Assembly (NCBI RefSeq): GCF_023168145.1
Contig: NZ_BQYK01000001.1
Span: 216,092-280,091 of the forward strand
Direction of reading: 5' to 3'
DNA length: 64,000 bases
From: Sporosarcina sp. NCCP-2222
GTDB lineage: Bacteria; Bacillota; Bacilli; Bacillales_A; Planococcaceae
A program made the position numbers and the translations under genes. The notes beneath the pieces are model-generated. The model was not told the origin of the DNA and ran no database searches. It saw only the letters and a list, made by a program, of their open reading frames with translations. Every line of letters starts with the position of its first letter. Position 1 is the first letter of the stretch. Below, piece by piece: positions 18,209-28,466 of the stretch.

Positions 18209-18838
18209 TTATAAATCATGGTCGTCGGCCAAGGACAAAAAGGCAGCAGTAATATTTGTCTTCGTGATTCTTCCCACCACTTCAAGGCCCCGCTCTTTCT
18301 CCACGATGACAGGCAATGAATCTATTTGTTGTTCAATCATCTTTTTCGCCGCATAGAGCAGTGTGTCCTGCTTTTTGCAGTATGTAATGTTCGGCATTCT
18401 TGTCATGATGACATGCACCGGAATCTTATCTAATTCTTTATTTCCTAAACTTGTGCGCAGCAAATCTTTCCGCGATAAAACACCTGATAAATGGGAATCC
18501 TTATCAATTACGAAGAGCGTCCCGACATCCTCTAAGAACATTTGGCAGATAGCATCGTATACGGAAATGTTTTCGGCGACAACGACAGGCATTGATTGGA
18601 AATCGCCTACTTTCATGCCAATCATCCCATCACCGACAGATTGGGCAGGCTTTTTGCCTGAATAGAAATAACCGACTCTCGGCCTTGCGTCCAAGTATCC
18701 TGCCATCGTCAAAATGGCCAGATCTGGACGGATGGTTGCCCTCGCCAAGTTCAGCCTTTCAGCAATCTGCTCCCCGGTGATCGGTCCATCCAACTGGACG
18801 ATCGCGAGTATCTCGTTTTGGCGCTTATTCAGTTCCAA
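18209..18838 (-). CDS. ccpN: Gluconeogenesis repressor CcpN
   Basis: Transcription factor that represses gluconeogenic genes (gapB, pckA in B. subtilis), 209 residues. An N-terminal helix-turn-helix (residues ~1-60, GEQIAERLNLARATIRPDLAIL) is followed by two CBS domains (about 75-135 and 140-200) that sense nucleotides. The start is TTG 18838 giving MELNKRQNEI; GGCGGTG lies 7-8 nt before it and no ATG is available in frame. Operon with yqfL. Confidence 0.95.
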   Translation of the reverse strand: MELNKRQNEILAIVQLDGPITGEQIAERLNLARATIRPDLAILTMAGYLDARPRVGYFYSGKKPAQSVGDGMIGMKVGDFQSMPVVVAENISVYDAICQMFLEDVGTLFVIDKDSHLSGVLSRKDLLRTSLGNKELDKIPVHVIMTRMPNITYCKKQDTLLYAAKKMIEQQIDSLPVIVEKERGLEVVGRITKTNITAAFLSLADDHDL

Positions 18839-18956
18839 TATGAATCACCGCCCTACGCGTTCATTTGTATATACCTGACTAGTATAGCATTTCCCCAATA
18901 GAATTCCTATCACTCCGCGTGAAAACGGAGTATATGAAAGAAAAACGATGAAACGA

Positions 18957-18985
18957 TTGCCTGTCTGCACAAACCATGCTACACT
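18957..18985 (+). promoter_or_regulatory. SigA promoter of the T-box-glyS unit
   Basis: TTGCCT (18957-18962), a 17-bp spacer and TACACT (18980-18985). The transcript would start near 18992, at the beginning of the T-box leader. Confidence 0.7.
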
Positions 18986-18991
18986 TGTACT

Positions 18992-19193
18992 CATAATCCA
19001 TAGGTGAAGAAAGGTCAATAAGTAGTGCCGCACGAAGCGAACGGGGATGGTGAAAGCCCGTAATCGGCATGAAACGGCAGCCTGGAGCCAAGAACGTGAA
19101 CGAAAGAGGGCTTTTTTGAGCCAATCGGGGTGGAACCGCGGGTCTACGCACTCGTCCCCGGACAATTACTGTCCGGGGATGGGTGCGTTTTTT
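18992..19193 (+). promoter_or_regulatory. T-box leader (tRNA-Gly-sensing) of glyS
   Basis: Transcription-attenuating riboswitch. The diagnostic T-box sequence GGGTGGAACCGCGGG region is at 19126-19142. It is followed by a long terminator stem (arms 19147-19163 and 19171-19187) with TTTTTT, which the T-box would disrupt when uncharged tRNA binds. The specifier triplet was not resolved by folding; two GGC glycine triplets in the 3' side of stem I (19066-19068 and 19076-19078) are candidates. The downstream glycyl-tRNA synthetase makes tRNA-Gly the expected ligand. Confidence 0.9.
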
Positions 19194-19350
19194 GCGTTTT
19201 ACCAAACATCCCACTGGCATGAATACCTTTTTGTTCACAGGCTCCTGCCAGCCAGCCTTCCCATTCATATCGCTGAATGGATTAAAGCGGGACAGTTTAA
19301 GATGTTCCGCAGGAGGTTGAAAGGCAAAATAAGAATTGGAGGGATTTGCA

Positions 19351-20730
19351 ATGCTATCAATGGATCAAATTGTCAACTTAGCAAAACAGAGAGGATTCGT
19401 CTTCCCGGGGTCTGAAATTTATGGCGGTCTCGCAAATACATGGGATTACGGCCCACTTGGGATTGAACTGAAAAACAATGTCAAGAAGGCATGGTGGCAA
19501 AAGTTTGTCCAAGAATCCAAATATAATGTTGGATTGGACGCAGCCATCCTGATGAATCCTAAAGTGTGGGAAGCTTCTGGCCATATTGGAAATTTCAATG
19601 ACCCGATGATTGACTGCAAAAAATGTAAAACACGCCACCGTGCGGATAAGTTAATTGAAGACGCACTTGAAGCAAAGGGCATTGAGATGGTGGTCGATGG
19701 CCTTCCTTTTGAAAAGATGGAAGAGTTGATTGCGGAACATCATATTGTCTGCCCAACATGTGGTGAGATGGACTATACAGGCATCCGCCAATTCAACTTA
19801 ATGTTCAAAACATCTCAAGGCGTGACGGATTCGTCTGCTAATGAAATCTTCCTCCGCCCGGAAACAGCACAAGGGATTTTCGTTAACTTCAAAAATGTAC
19901 AGCGGTCCATGCGAAAGAAAATGCCGTTTGGTATCGCCCAGATCGGTAAAAGTTTCCGTAATGAAATCACACCGGGCAACTTCACGTTCCGGACGCGCGA
20001 GTTCGAACAAATGGAACTGGAATTCTTCTGCAAGCCTGGCGAAGATATGAATTGGTATGAATACTGGCGTGAATTCTGTAAGAAATGGTTGCTTGACCTT
20101 GGGCTAAGCGACGAAAACGTCAGACTGCGCGAGCATAGCGAAGATGAACTCTCTCACTACTCTAAAGGAACGGTAGACATTGAATTCAAGTTCCCATTCG
20201 GCTGGGGTGAACTATGGGGTATCGCAAACCGGACAGACTTCGATTTAAAGCGCCATATGGAGCATTCAGGCGAGGATTTCCATTATCAGGATCCGGTCAC
20301 AAACGAAAAATACGTGCCATATTGCATCGAACCTTCCGTGGGTGCAGATCGTGTGACACTTGCATTCCTTTGCAACGCATATGATGAAGAACAGCTTGAG
20401 GGCGACGATGTGCGGACAGTACTGCGCTTTCATCCTGCTATCGCACCTGTCAAAGCGGCAATTCTCCCACTATCCAAAAAACTCGCGGAAAGTGCGGAAG
20501 AAGTCTATGCGGAGCTTAGCAAACATTTTGCAGTCCAATATGATGACTCCCAATCCATCGGAAGACGGTACCGCCGCCAAGATGAAATTGGAACACCTTT
20601 CTGCATAACATACGATTTTGATTCAGAAGAAGATCGCCAAGTAACAGTACGCCATCGTGATTCTATGGAACAAGTGCGTATGCCGATCAGCGAAGTGAAG
20701 GGTTATATCGAGGAACGCTTGAAATTCTAA
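19351..20730 (+). CDS. glyS: Glycyl-tRNA synthetase, single-chain (alpha2) type
   Basis: Class II aminoacyl-tRNA synthetase of the eukaryote/archaea-like homodimeric type, 459 residues. Motif 2 is [21 protein letters not shown] and motif 3 is PSVGADR, with a C-terminal anticodon-binding domain from about residue 360. Cys pairs CKKC and CPTC sit in the insertion (residues ~90-140). GGAGG stands 8 nt before ATG 19351; the frame's earlier ATG at 19336 overlaps that site. It replaces the alpha/beta GlyQ-GlyS enzyme of B. subtilis at the same locus but is read in the opposite direction to recO. Controlled by the T-box upstream. Confidence 0.97.
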   Translation: MLSMDQIVNLAKQRGFVFPGSEIYGGLANTWDYGPLGIELKNNVKKAWWQKFVQESKYNVGLDAAILMNPKVWEASGHIGNFNDPMIDCKKCKTRHRADKLIEDALEAKGIEMVVDGLPFEKMEELIAEHHIVCPTCGEMDYTGIRQFNLMFKTSQGVTDSSANEIFLRPETAQGIFVNFKNVQRSMRKKMPFGIAQIGKSFRNEITPGNFTFRTREFEQMELEFFCKPGEDMNWYEYWREFCKKWLLDLGLSDENVRLREHSEDELSHYSKGTVDIEFKFPFGWGELWGIANRTDFDLKRHMEHSGEDFHYQDPVTNEKYVPYCIEPSVGADRVTLAFLCNAYDEEQLEGDDVRTVLRFHPAIAPVKAAILPLSKKLAESAEEVYAELSKHFAVQYDDSQSIGRRYRRQDEIGTPFCITYDFDSEEDRQVTVRHRDSMEQVRMPISEVKGYIEERLKF

Positions 20731-20800
20731 TCGAATACATTCAGCCATGCAATGATCAGTATTCTAATAATTTCGATCGTTAATTGAGTCTCTTAACAAA

Positions 20801-20848
20801 AACAACCGGAAACGGAAGGTTACTCACCCTCCGTCTCCGGTTGTTCTT
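20801..20848. terminator. Shared terminator of convergent glyS and recO, overlapping the recO 3' end
   Basis: AACAACCGGAAACGG and CCGTCTCCGGTTGTT pair around a short loop, with TCTTTTTTTT on the plus strand and TTTTTGTTAAG on the minus strand. The recO stop codon (20820-20822) is in the loop side, so one arm also encodes the last codons of recO. Confidence 0.85.
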
Positions 20849-21608
20849 TTTTTTCAGGCAGGACGCCCGGCATCCGCTCCAGCTGGTCCAAAAAATTTCT
20901 CGACTTTAACCGGATACCGACCTGCTCGTCATAGATCGTTCTCACAATCTTTTTCATAAACTGCTTTGTCGTCTTTTTCAACTTCAGCGATCCGACCTGC
21001 TCGATCGGTACCGTGTAAAATGTACGGATCAGACGAAGTTGCGTCGGAGAAAGCCGAACAATATACGGATCGATATGAAAACAGCGGTGGCAGAGAAACC
21101 CAATTTCCTGAAAGGAAAAAGCAAACTCCCCTTCCGTCGCCCCGCAATTAGCGCATTGATGGACGGTTGGATAGACCCCTGCTATGGGCAACATTTTCCA
21201 CTCCACAAAAAGAGAAATCGCTTCCGGGTCATATTCTTCATTGATCGCATGCAGGGCTTCATACAGCAGGCCGTAAACATTGCGCGTGGCCTCGCGATCC
21301 TCTGTCAATTTATCGATAAGCTCCACGATGTAGCTGGCGTACGCAGTCGCCTCCAGGTCCTCCCGGATGAAGCGCATCGAATCGATCGTTTCCCCTTGCT
21401 CCAGCGAACCCATCCCTTTTCCGGTCTTAAGTAGAAAAGAGCCATGCGTGAAATTTTGGGTAATGGCGGACAAACGGCTGGCAGGCTTTTTCGCTCCGCG
21501 GGCCATGGCAGTCAATTTCCCCGCTTCCCTCGTAAAAATCGTCACGATTTTATTGGCCTCGCCATATGGAATGCTTTTCAGAATGATTCCTTCCCACTTG
21601 TTCAGCAA
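20820..21608 (-). CDS. recO: DNA repair protein RecO
   Basis: Loads RecA on SSB-coated DNA and anneals strands together with RecR, 262 residues. The N-terminal OB fold starts with MLNKWEGIILKSIPYGEANKI, the helical middle part follows, and a Cys4 zinc module (CANCG ... LCHRC, near 148-172) is present. TTG 21608 is chosen: it gives the family N-terminus and lies 8 nt behind AAGGAG, whereas GTG/ATG 3-2 codons upstream are too close to that site. Only 20 nt separate it from era, so the small yqzL of B. subtilis is absent. Confidence 0.96.
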   Translation of the reverse strand: MLNKWEGIILKSIPYGEANKIVTIFTREAGKLTAMARGAKKPASRLSAITQNFTHGSFLLKTGKGMGSLEQGETIDSMRFIREDLEATAYASYIVELIDKLTEDREATRNVYGLLYEALHAINEEYDPEAISLFVEWKMLPIAGVYPTVHQCANCGATEGEFAFSFQEIGFLCHRCFHIDPYIVRLSPTQLRLIRTFYTVPIEQVGSLKLKKTTKQFMKKIVRTIYDEQVGIRLKSRNFLDQLERMPGVLPEKKEQPETEGE

Positions 21609-21628
21609 GGCCATCACTCCTTTATGGT

Positions 21629-22940
<1,312 letters not shown>

Positions 22941-22958
22941 TCAACACCTCTGTCCTAA

Positions 22959-23312
22959 TTATGAAAACCATTTTGGGATAAAAAGAATGCAACCTATAAT
23001 AGCACTGGCCACGGCATAAATTAATACCGCGCCAGCCGCCAAGTCCTTCGCTTGTTTCGCCAGGGGATGGTACTCTTTCGTTACGAGATCGACGGTGCGC
23101 TCGATGGCAGTATTCATCAATTCAAGCGCAAGCATTCCACCAATCAACATAACGACGAGGATCCATTCTGTACGTGATAATCCAGTTAAGAGACCGCAAA
23201 TGACGACAGCCAAACCGGCAGCTACATGGAACTTCAGGTTGCGTTCTTTCCCAATACCTGTTATAACGCCTGTCCACGCATATTGGAACGACTTAATGAT
23301 AGTTCCGAGCAT
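22959..23312 (-). CDS. dgkA: Undecaprenol/diacylglycerol kinase DgkA
   Basis: Small integral membrane kinase, 117 residues, with three transmembrane helices; in Gram-positive bacteria it phosphorylates undecaprenol for the lipid carrier pool. The family active-site sequence ELMNTAIERTVDLVTKEYHPLAKQ is cut here to its core ELMNTAIE and AKQAKDLAAGAV. The start lies 6 nt after the ybeY stop with only a weak GGTGAGCAGG site, pointing to coupling with ybeY. Confidence 0.95.
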   Translation of the reverse strand: MLGTIIKSFQYAWTGVITGIGKERNLKFHVAAGLAVVICGLLTGLSRTEWILVVMLIGGMLALELMNTAIERTVDLVTKEYHPLAKQAKDLAAGAVLIYAVASAIIGCILFIPKWFS

Positions 23313-23318
23313 GCCTGC

Positions 23319-23789
23319 TCACCGCTCTAAGCCGAAAGATGATAAAATCTCTTTTTGCCGGCCGAACATTACTTTTTCCTCTTCCTCGTTCAGATGATCA
23401 TACCCAAGCAGATGCAAGAATCCATGAAGCGCTAGAAATCCAATTTCACGTGTTTCGTCATGCCCGTACTCGGCCGCCTGCCTTTTGGCCGTTTCCACAG
23501 AAATGACAATGTCGCCTAAAACAACTGGCATATCATCTTGGGCAACAATGGCCACTTCTCCTTCGCCCATTTCCTCCAAAGCGAACGAAATCACATCTGT
23601 CGGCGTATCTTTCCCCCGGTATTCTGCATTCACTTCACGAATGCTCTCATCATCCATGAATGTGACAGATACCTCAGGATGCCCTGTTAGCTGTTCCATT
23701 TCCGCTGCATGATTCAATAAATTTCGGATTAAGTCCTCAATATCTTGACCAACAGTTCCCGTTTCATCTTCAAAATAAAATTCAAGCAT
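23319..23789 (-). CDS. ybeY: Endoribonuclease YbeY
   Basis: Zinc endoribonuclease for 16S rRNA 3' maturation and ribosome quality control, 156 residues. The metal site is HGFLHLLGYDH near 120-130, preceded by TDVISFALEE. ATG 23789 is preferred over ATG 23813 because AGGAAGG lies 7 nt before it. Order pgpH-ybeY-dgkA-cdd-era matches B. subtilis. Confidence 0.96.
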   Translation of the reverse strand: MLEFYFEDETGTVGQDIEDLIRNLLNHAAEMEQLTGHPEVSVTFMDDESIREVNAEYRGKDTPTDVISFALEEMGEGEVAIVAQDDMPVVLGDIVISVETAKRQAAEYGHDETREIGFLALHGFLHLLGYDHLNEEEEKVMFGRQKEILSSFGLER

Positions 23790-23809
23790 ATTTTCGCCTT
23801 CCTTTGTAA

Positions 23810-25936
23810 TCATTCCGGATATTCGATCCGGCTATGAAAAATGCCATTCAACGTTTCACAAATAACCGTTTCCACTTTCTTCAGTTCCTTCACGGATAAG
23901 TCACATTCATCGAATTGGCCATCATTCAATTTGTCATTAATTATTGCTTTTACGAGGGCCGCTATCTTTTGCGGTGTAGGCTCCTTCATAGACCGTACGG
24001 CCGCTTCCACACTGTCAGCAATCGAAATAATTGCAATTTCCTTCGTCTGCGGTTTCGGTCCAGGGTACCTGTATTCATCTTCCGAAGCAGTCTCGTCCAT
24101 CTCTTTAGCTTTGACATAAAAATATTTTAAGAAGCTCGTCCCATGGTGCTGTCGGGCAATATCCACTATTTCCTGCGGCATTTTATTCTTCTCTAAGATC
24201 TTCGCACCGTCAACTGCATGGGAAATAATGATATCACGACTTTTTTCAGGGGGCAATGAATCATGCGGATTTTGGCCACCATGCTGATTTTCAATGAAAA
24301 AACCTGGTCGAACCGTTTTCCCAATATCGTGATAGTAGCTCCCAACCCTGGCAAGCAATCCATGAGCCCCTACTGACTCACAGGCGGCATCTGCAAGATT
24401 AGCGACCATGACACTGTGATGGTACGTTCCCGGCGTTTCAGTCAGCACCTTTTTAAGCAGCGGGTGGTTCGGATTGGAAAGTTCAATCAACCGCATATCA
24501 GACAGCAGGCCGAACGCAGTTTCAAAGAACGGCATTAACCCGATTGTCAAAGCACCGGAAAGAATTCCCGAAGCCACTGCTGCAATGAAATAGAAAAGCC
24601 ACTCGGATAAATTATAGGTGGACTGGGTCATCATCAGATAAAAGCCGATGAAGGCCATATTGGTTATAGAAACCCCTAGACTTGTCCGTAAGATGTTAGA
24701 CCTTCTTCCGTCTTTGCCAAGGAAATAAAGACTGATCAAGCCGCTCAGAAGTATGTAGAGCGCTATTTCCATCTGCATGATCGCAGCGAATCCCTCTTGG
24801 AGCATGATCCCTGCTGTCGCTGCTGTAACAACCGTGACCATTAAAGCAAGCCGCTCGTTGGTCAGCAGCTTAACAAGCATTGGAGCAAGCGCTGTTGGAA
24901 ACAGAAAGGCGATTTGCACATCAAACTCCTTGTCGATCATCCCGATTAACTTCATCAAGAGCACGAGAAAGAGATAGATGGAGTAAATGATCAAAAGCGA
25001 CTTCTTCTTTACATTGTTTTTCCCATTCCACGTATAAAAATGCAAATAAATGATCGAGGAAACAAAGATGACAAATAAAGCTAAGCCGATTAATGGCTTA
25101 GTTGAGGATTGATTGGTCAATAGACCTGTCAATTCCAGCTGTCGATAAATTTCCTGATCGATGAATTGGCCTTCCCTAACGATAACTTGTCCTTGCAGAA
25201 TCCGGGTCGGCTCGACTGCACTCATTTCCTGCTCCCGCCGTTTTTCAGTTAGCTCTTCATTTACTTTCTCTGTCTCTGTCACGAGAGCACGAGCTAACGT
25301 AATCATCGTTTGCAGCTCTCCAGGCGGAATGGCGTCTGATAGCCTGATTTTTCTCTCCACTTCATATCTGACTGAGGCGAGGTCGGTCGTGCGGATCGGT
25401 TTCTCCAATTCCCCACCGATAATGCCAACGATTGCCTTCTGTATGCTTCGAAGAGTACTGACGTCCTGCTTCAGCAGACTGAGCAGCGCATCATCCGTTA
25501 AACGCAAGCTCGGTTCTTCTTCCTCCAGCTTCTGCAATTTGCTGCGGATTTCTTTTAGCCTGTCCTTTTGGCTGATGATCGGCTTGTCCTCATGATCAAC
25601 CGACAAATTTTCGGCTTCTTTCACTTGGATGAGAAAATCAAACAGTTGACCGGCGATCGCCTGCCTTGTTTTTGCCACTTCATCAGAAAATTGATAGACG
25701 GGCGTCACTTCCTTGGCAATCCGTTGTCTCTCCTGCTCCGTCTTTTCCGCGTCCTCCACTGTTTTCAAAGATCGAAATGTCTGCGGAGAAACCTGGAAGG
25801 CGGATAACTCGTACGTCTCCTGCTTCACTTCCCCAAACATGAAAGCGAAAAGAAGTAGCGCTGATAAGGATACGACAAGAATAGAAAAATATTTAAATTT
25901 CAGAGAGTTGAACACTTTCCCGATGGACCGGAACAC
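23810..25936 (-). CDS. pgpH: Cyclic-di-AMP phosphodiesterase PgpH (7TM-HD family)
   Basis: Membrane phosphodiesterase that degrades c-di-AMP, 708 residues. One N-terminal membrane helix (FSILVVSLSALLLFAFMF) is followed by a ~230-residue extracellular coiled domain, seven transmembrane helices (about 270-480) and a cytosolic HD domain with GTYHHSVMVANLADAA, YYHDIGK and HAVDGA. The start is GTG 25936, close behind AGGAGAGG; the frame continues upstream without a better site. A terminator upstream separates it from phoH. Confidence 0.96.
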   Translation of the reverse strand: MFRSIGKVFNSLKFKYFSILVVSLSALLLFAFMFGEVKQETYELSAFQVSPQTFRSLKTVEDAEKTEQERQRIAKEVTPVYQFSDEVAKTRQAIAGQLFDFLIQVKEAENLSVDHEDKPIISQKDRLKEIRSKLQKLEEEEPSLRLTDDALLSLLKQDVSTLRSIQKAIVGIIGGELEKPIRTTDLASVRYEVERKIRLSDAIPPGELQTMITLARALVTETEKVNEELTEKRREQEMSAVEPTRILQGQVIVREGQFIDQEIYRQLELTGLLTNQSSTKPLIGLALFVIFVSSIIYLHFYTWNGKNNVKKKSLLIIYSIYLFLVLLMKLIGMIDKEFDVQIAFLFPTALAPMLVKLLTNERLALMVTVVTAATAGIMLQEGFAAIMQMEIALYILLSGLISLYFLGKDGRRSNILRTSLGVSITNMAFIGFYLMMTQSTYNLSEWLFYFIAAVASGILSGALTIGLMPFFETAFGLLSDMRLIELSNPNHPLLKKVLTETPGTYHHSVMVANLADAACESVGAHGLLARVGSYYHDIGKTVRPGFFIENQHGGQNPHDSLPPEKSRDIIISHAVDGAKILEKNKMPQEIVDIARQHHGTSFLKYFYVKAKEMDETASEDEYRYPGPKPQTKEIAIISIADSVEAAVRSMKEPTPQKIAALVKAIINDKLNDGQFDECDLSVKELKKVETVICETLNGIFHSRIEYPE

Positions 25937-25983
25937 AGAATCCTCTCCTCCCTTCTCTCTATCTATCAATTGATTTGGTTAGA

Positions 25984-26010
25984 TAAAAAGCAGTCATCTG
26001 AATGACTGCT
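25984..26010 (-). terminator. Terminator between phoH and pgpH
   Basis: On the minus strand AGCAGTCAT and ATGACTGCT form a perfect 9-bp stem with a 4-nt loop, followed by TTTTA. It would stop yqfC-yqfD-phoH transcripts before pgpH. Confidence 0.85.
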
Positions 26011-26129
26011 CTCATAACGGAGATAAATTTTTTCACTCACAGCGTAGCCGGCAAGCGGCCGGTACCTGACCAAAGTTTAAAAAAACTGTTGTTTAGGCAA
26101 GTACAGGCCGCCAATCCAGACTGTGCTGA

Positions 26130-27080
26130 TTATTCGTTTTCGTACGCTTCGATAATCTTTGCGACAATCGGATGCCGCACAATGTCGCCTTGTTCTAGGA
26201 ATTGAAAGTGTATTTCAGGTACCTTTTTCAAAATGGTCTCCGCAGCGATCAAGCCCGATTCAGCGCCTCTAGGCAAATCGATCTGCGTTTTGTCGCCTGT
26301 AATTACCATTTTAGACCCAAATCCAAGCCGAGTCAAAAACATTTTCATTTGAGCTTTTGTCGTATTTTGAGCTTCGTCTAAAATGACAAACGCGTCGTCT
26401 AACGTCCGGCCCCTCATATAGGCCAATGGCGCGACTTCGATAACGCCACGTTCAATGAACCGTTCCGTCTGCTCCGCACCTAATACATCGTGCAGGGCAT
26501 CGTATAGAGGGCGGAGATAAGGATCTACTTTTTCCTTTAAATCACCCGGCAGGAACCCGAGGCTCTCGCCCGCCTCGACAGCAGGACGGGTTAAGATGAT
26601 CCTTTTTACAGAACCATTCTTTAATGCCTGCACTGCAAGGACCACCGCCAAATAGGTTTTACCTGTGCCGGCCGGCCCGATACAGAAGACAAGGTCCCTC
26701 TTGCGGATTGCCTGTACATATTCACGCTGGCCAATCGTTTTGGCTCGTATCGCTTTCCCTTTTGCCGTGCGGGAAATTTCTTCATCATATAACTCTGCAA
26801 AATATTCAATCGTCCCGTTTTTCGCCATCTCGATGGCGGAAGAAACGTCACGTAAGTTTATATTGATACCTTTTCGGATCACTTTCAAAAGCTGTTCAAG
26901 CAAATATTTGCCCTGTAGGATTTTTTCTTCATCACCTGAAAGGGAGATAGTATCTCCTCTCGTCATAATGGAAACATCCATATTTTCTTCAATCAGTTTC
27001 ATATTCTGGTCAGAAATACCGAGCAGCATTATGACATCGTTCGGTTCTTCGACATGAAGTTGAATCAGTTGTTCGCTCAA
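26130..27080 (-). CDS. phoH: PhoH-like ATPase (PhoL/YqfE)
   Basis: Cytosolic ATPase of the PhoH family, 316 residues; linked to RNA metabolism and regularly found beside ybeY. An N-terminal KH-like part (residues ~1-75) precedes the ATPase with Walker A GPAGTGKT and Walker B FVILDEAQN, then TGDKTQIDLPRG. The start is TTG 27080, 9 nt behind AAGGAG, with no ATG in frame. It follows yqfD with 4 nt between. Confidence 0.95.
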   Translation of the reverse strand: MSEQLIQLHVEEPNDVIMLLGISDQNMKLIEENMDVSIMTRGDTISLSGDEEKILQGKYLLEQLLKVIRKGININLRDVSSAIEMAKNGTIEYFAELYDEEISRTAKGKAIRAKTIGQREYVQAIRKRDLVFCIGPAGTGKTYLAVVLAVQALKNGSVKRIILTRPAVEAGESLGFLPGDLKEKVDPYLRPLYDALHDVLGAEQTERFIERGVIEVAPLAYMRGRTLDDAFVILDEAQNTTKAQMKMFLTRLGFGSKMVITGDKTQIDLPRGAESGLIAAETILKKVPEIHFQFLEQGDIVRHPIVAKIIEAYENE

Positions 27081-27084
27081 TTTT

Positions 27085-28170
27085 TCAGTCTCCTTGGGAT
27101 ATCGGTCTTTTTACAGCGATATTGTCGTTTACTAAAAACAATATAGTCCCACTAACTTTATCATCTTGGAATGATACATGTAAAATATTTTCATCTTTTA
27201 TTGTCAGACTGGGAGATGATTCTGACAGTATTTTATGTTTCAACAATGGCAAAAGGATGGTTTCTTCCATTCCTTCTTCAAGTTCAAGCTGATACGCCAT
27301 ATCTTCGCGCTGCCTGTTGGTTTTCAAAACGGTTTGAAAGGAGTACTTGTTGTCCTTAATAATGACCGGCCACCGCCATTTAAATTCCACTGTTTCCTCT
27401 CCGAGCATTTGAAGGTTAATCTGACGTGGAATAGTGAACGTGTATTCCGACCAGTAGTCTGCAAAAACGAAGCCGTCTGCCCCGACAAGCGATCTTTTAT
27501 CCCCCTGTTCCAGTATCCCGGTTGCCAAAATGTCACCCTTTTTCACCGTTTGATGAATATGGGCAGCTCTCTCACCGCGGCTTAATTGAAAATTAGTGAT
27601 AACACCGCCCGTACGAGCAACAAGATTGGCAGGAGGACCTTCCTCCACTGCTCTCTCATCCGTTGTTGGGGATAGCATAGGGATAATAGTCAGCTTCGTT
27701 CCAGACCGGCTAAAACGGACCCAGGAGAGCTCAGGATCGTCCGCCATAAGCAGCTGTCTGATTTCCCCTTCATCCGGCAAGCGGGAGAGTGGCTTCATCG
27801 TGACGATCGACGATGCGAGGAGTTTCGATTCAATCCGTTCTGCCACTTCCGGCCGATCTGATTCCACGTCAATGCTCCATAAAAACAAAGAAGCGACCAG
27901 GGGAATGACGCATGCGACAAGAAAGCGATACGAAGTAAACAATCTGCTCTCCACGGTTTCATTGCCGATTGGAGTAAATTTCGCTTTCACCCCGAACCGG
28001 CGGCGATTTTTACGTATGAAGCTTATCCCTTTCGAATCCGTAATGAAGTGAACGGCTGCCCCCTCATGGGAAATAGACAGGATCTTAATTCCCGAAGCAG
28101 CCAATTTTCCAAGAAATTTGGAATAATCCGTTTTCCCATTCAGCGTGACCGCATACCGTTTACGAATCAT
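27085..28170 (-). CDS. yqfD: Sporulation protein YqfD
   Basis: Membrane protein of 361 residues made under SigE control in sporulating B. subtilis and needed for efficient sporulation; exact role unknown. A cytosolic N-terminal domain (~85 residues) is followed by one membrane helix (FLVACVIPLVASLFLWSI) and a large extracytoplasmic part. ATG 28170 overlaps the yqfC stop by 11 nt and has an AAGG about 9 nt upstream; ATG 28179 is the alternative. Confidence 0.9.
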   Translation of the reverse strand: MIRKRYAVTLNGKTDYSKFLGKLAASGIKILSISHEGAAVHFITDSKGISFIRKNRRRFGVKAKFTPIGNETVESRLFTSYRFLVACVIPLVASLFLWSIDVESDRPEVAERIESKLLASSIVTMKPLSRLPDEGEIRQLLMADDPELSWVRFSRSGTKLTIIPMLSPTTDERAVEEGPPANLVARTGGVITNFQLSRGERAAHIHQTVKKGDILATGILEQGDKRSLVGADGFVFADYWSEYTFTIPRQINLQMLGEETVEFKWRWPVIIKDNKYSFQTVLKTNRQREDMAYQLELEEGMEETILLPLLKHKILSESSPSLTIKDENILHVSFQDDKVSGTILFLVNDNIAVKRPISQGD

Positions 28171-28417
28171 ACGCGTCATCCTTGCCTTTCCCCGGCTGTA
28201 TCATCATTTTTTCCAGTGTTTCAAATGTGATCACAGCCACTTCTTCGGCCAGTGTTTCAATAACAATTTCTTGTCCTGTCATGTCGATGACAAAGTTTTC
28301 GCTTCGTATCGTACATGCGGTTCCGCTTAATTTCACCAGATCATACGGTCCGGTAATGCGGATGGAAGAGTAATTATCGATCAGGACAGATGTATCCATC
28401 TTGAATAGTTTTCGCAT
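28160..28417 (-). CDS. yqfC: Sporulation protein YqfC (YabP family)
   Basis: Small cytosolic protein of 85 residues of the YabP/YqfC family, expressed in the mother cell during sporulation; no enzyme motif. It consists of short beta-rich repeats (RITGPYDLVKLSG, VIDMTGQEIVIETL). ATG 28417 has GGGGG 8 nt upstream. That ribosome site lies in the right arm of the hairpin at 28426-28459. Operon with yqfD. Confidence 0.88.
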   Translation of the reverse strand: MRKLFKMDTSVLIDNYSSIRITGPYDLVKLSGTACTIRSENFVIDMTGQEIVIETLAEEVAVITFETLEKMMIQPGKGKDDAYDS

Positions 28418-28421
28418 ACAC

Positions 28422-28459
28422 AAAACCCCCTATCCTAATCGTATGTTCAGGATAGAGGG
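28422..28459 (-). terminator. Hairpin between yqfB-like gene and yqfC, containing the yqfC ribosome site
   Basis: On the minus strand CCCTCTATCCT pairs with AGGATAGGGGG (one mismatch), followed by TTTT. It reads as a terminator of the preceding gene, and the GGGGG in its right arm is the Shine-Dalgarno sequence of yqfC. Confidence 0.75.
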
Positions 28460-28466
28460 CTGATGA

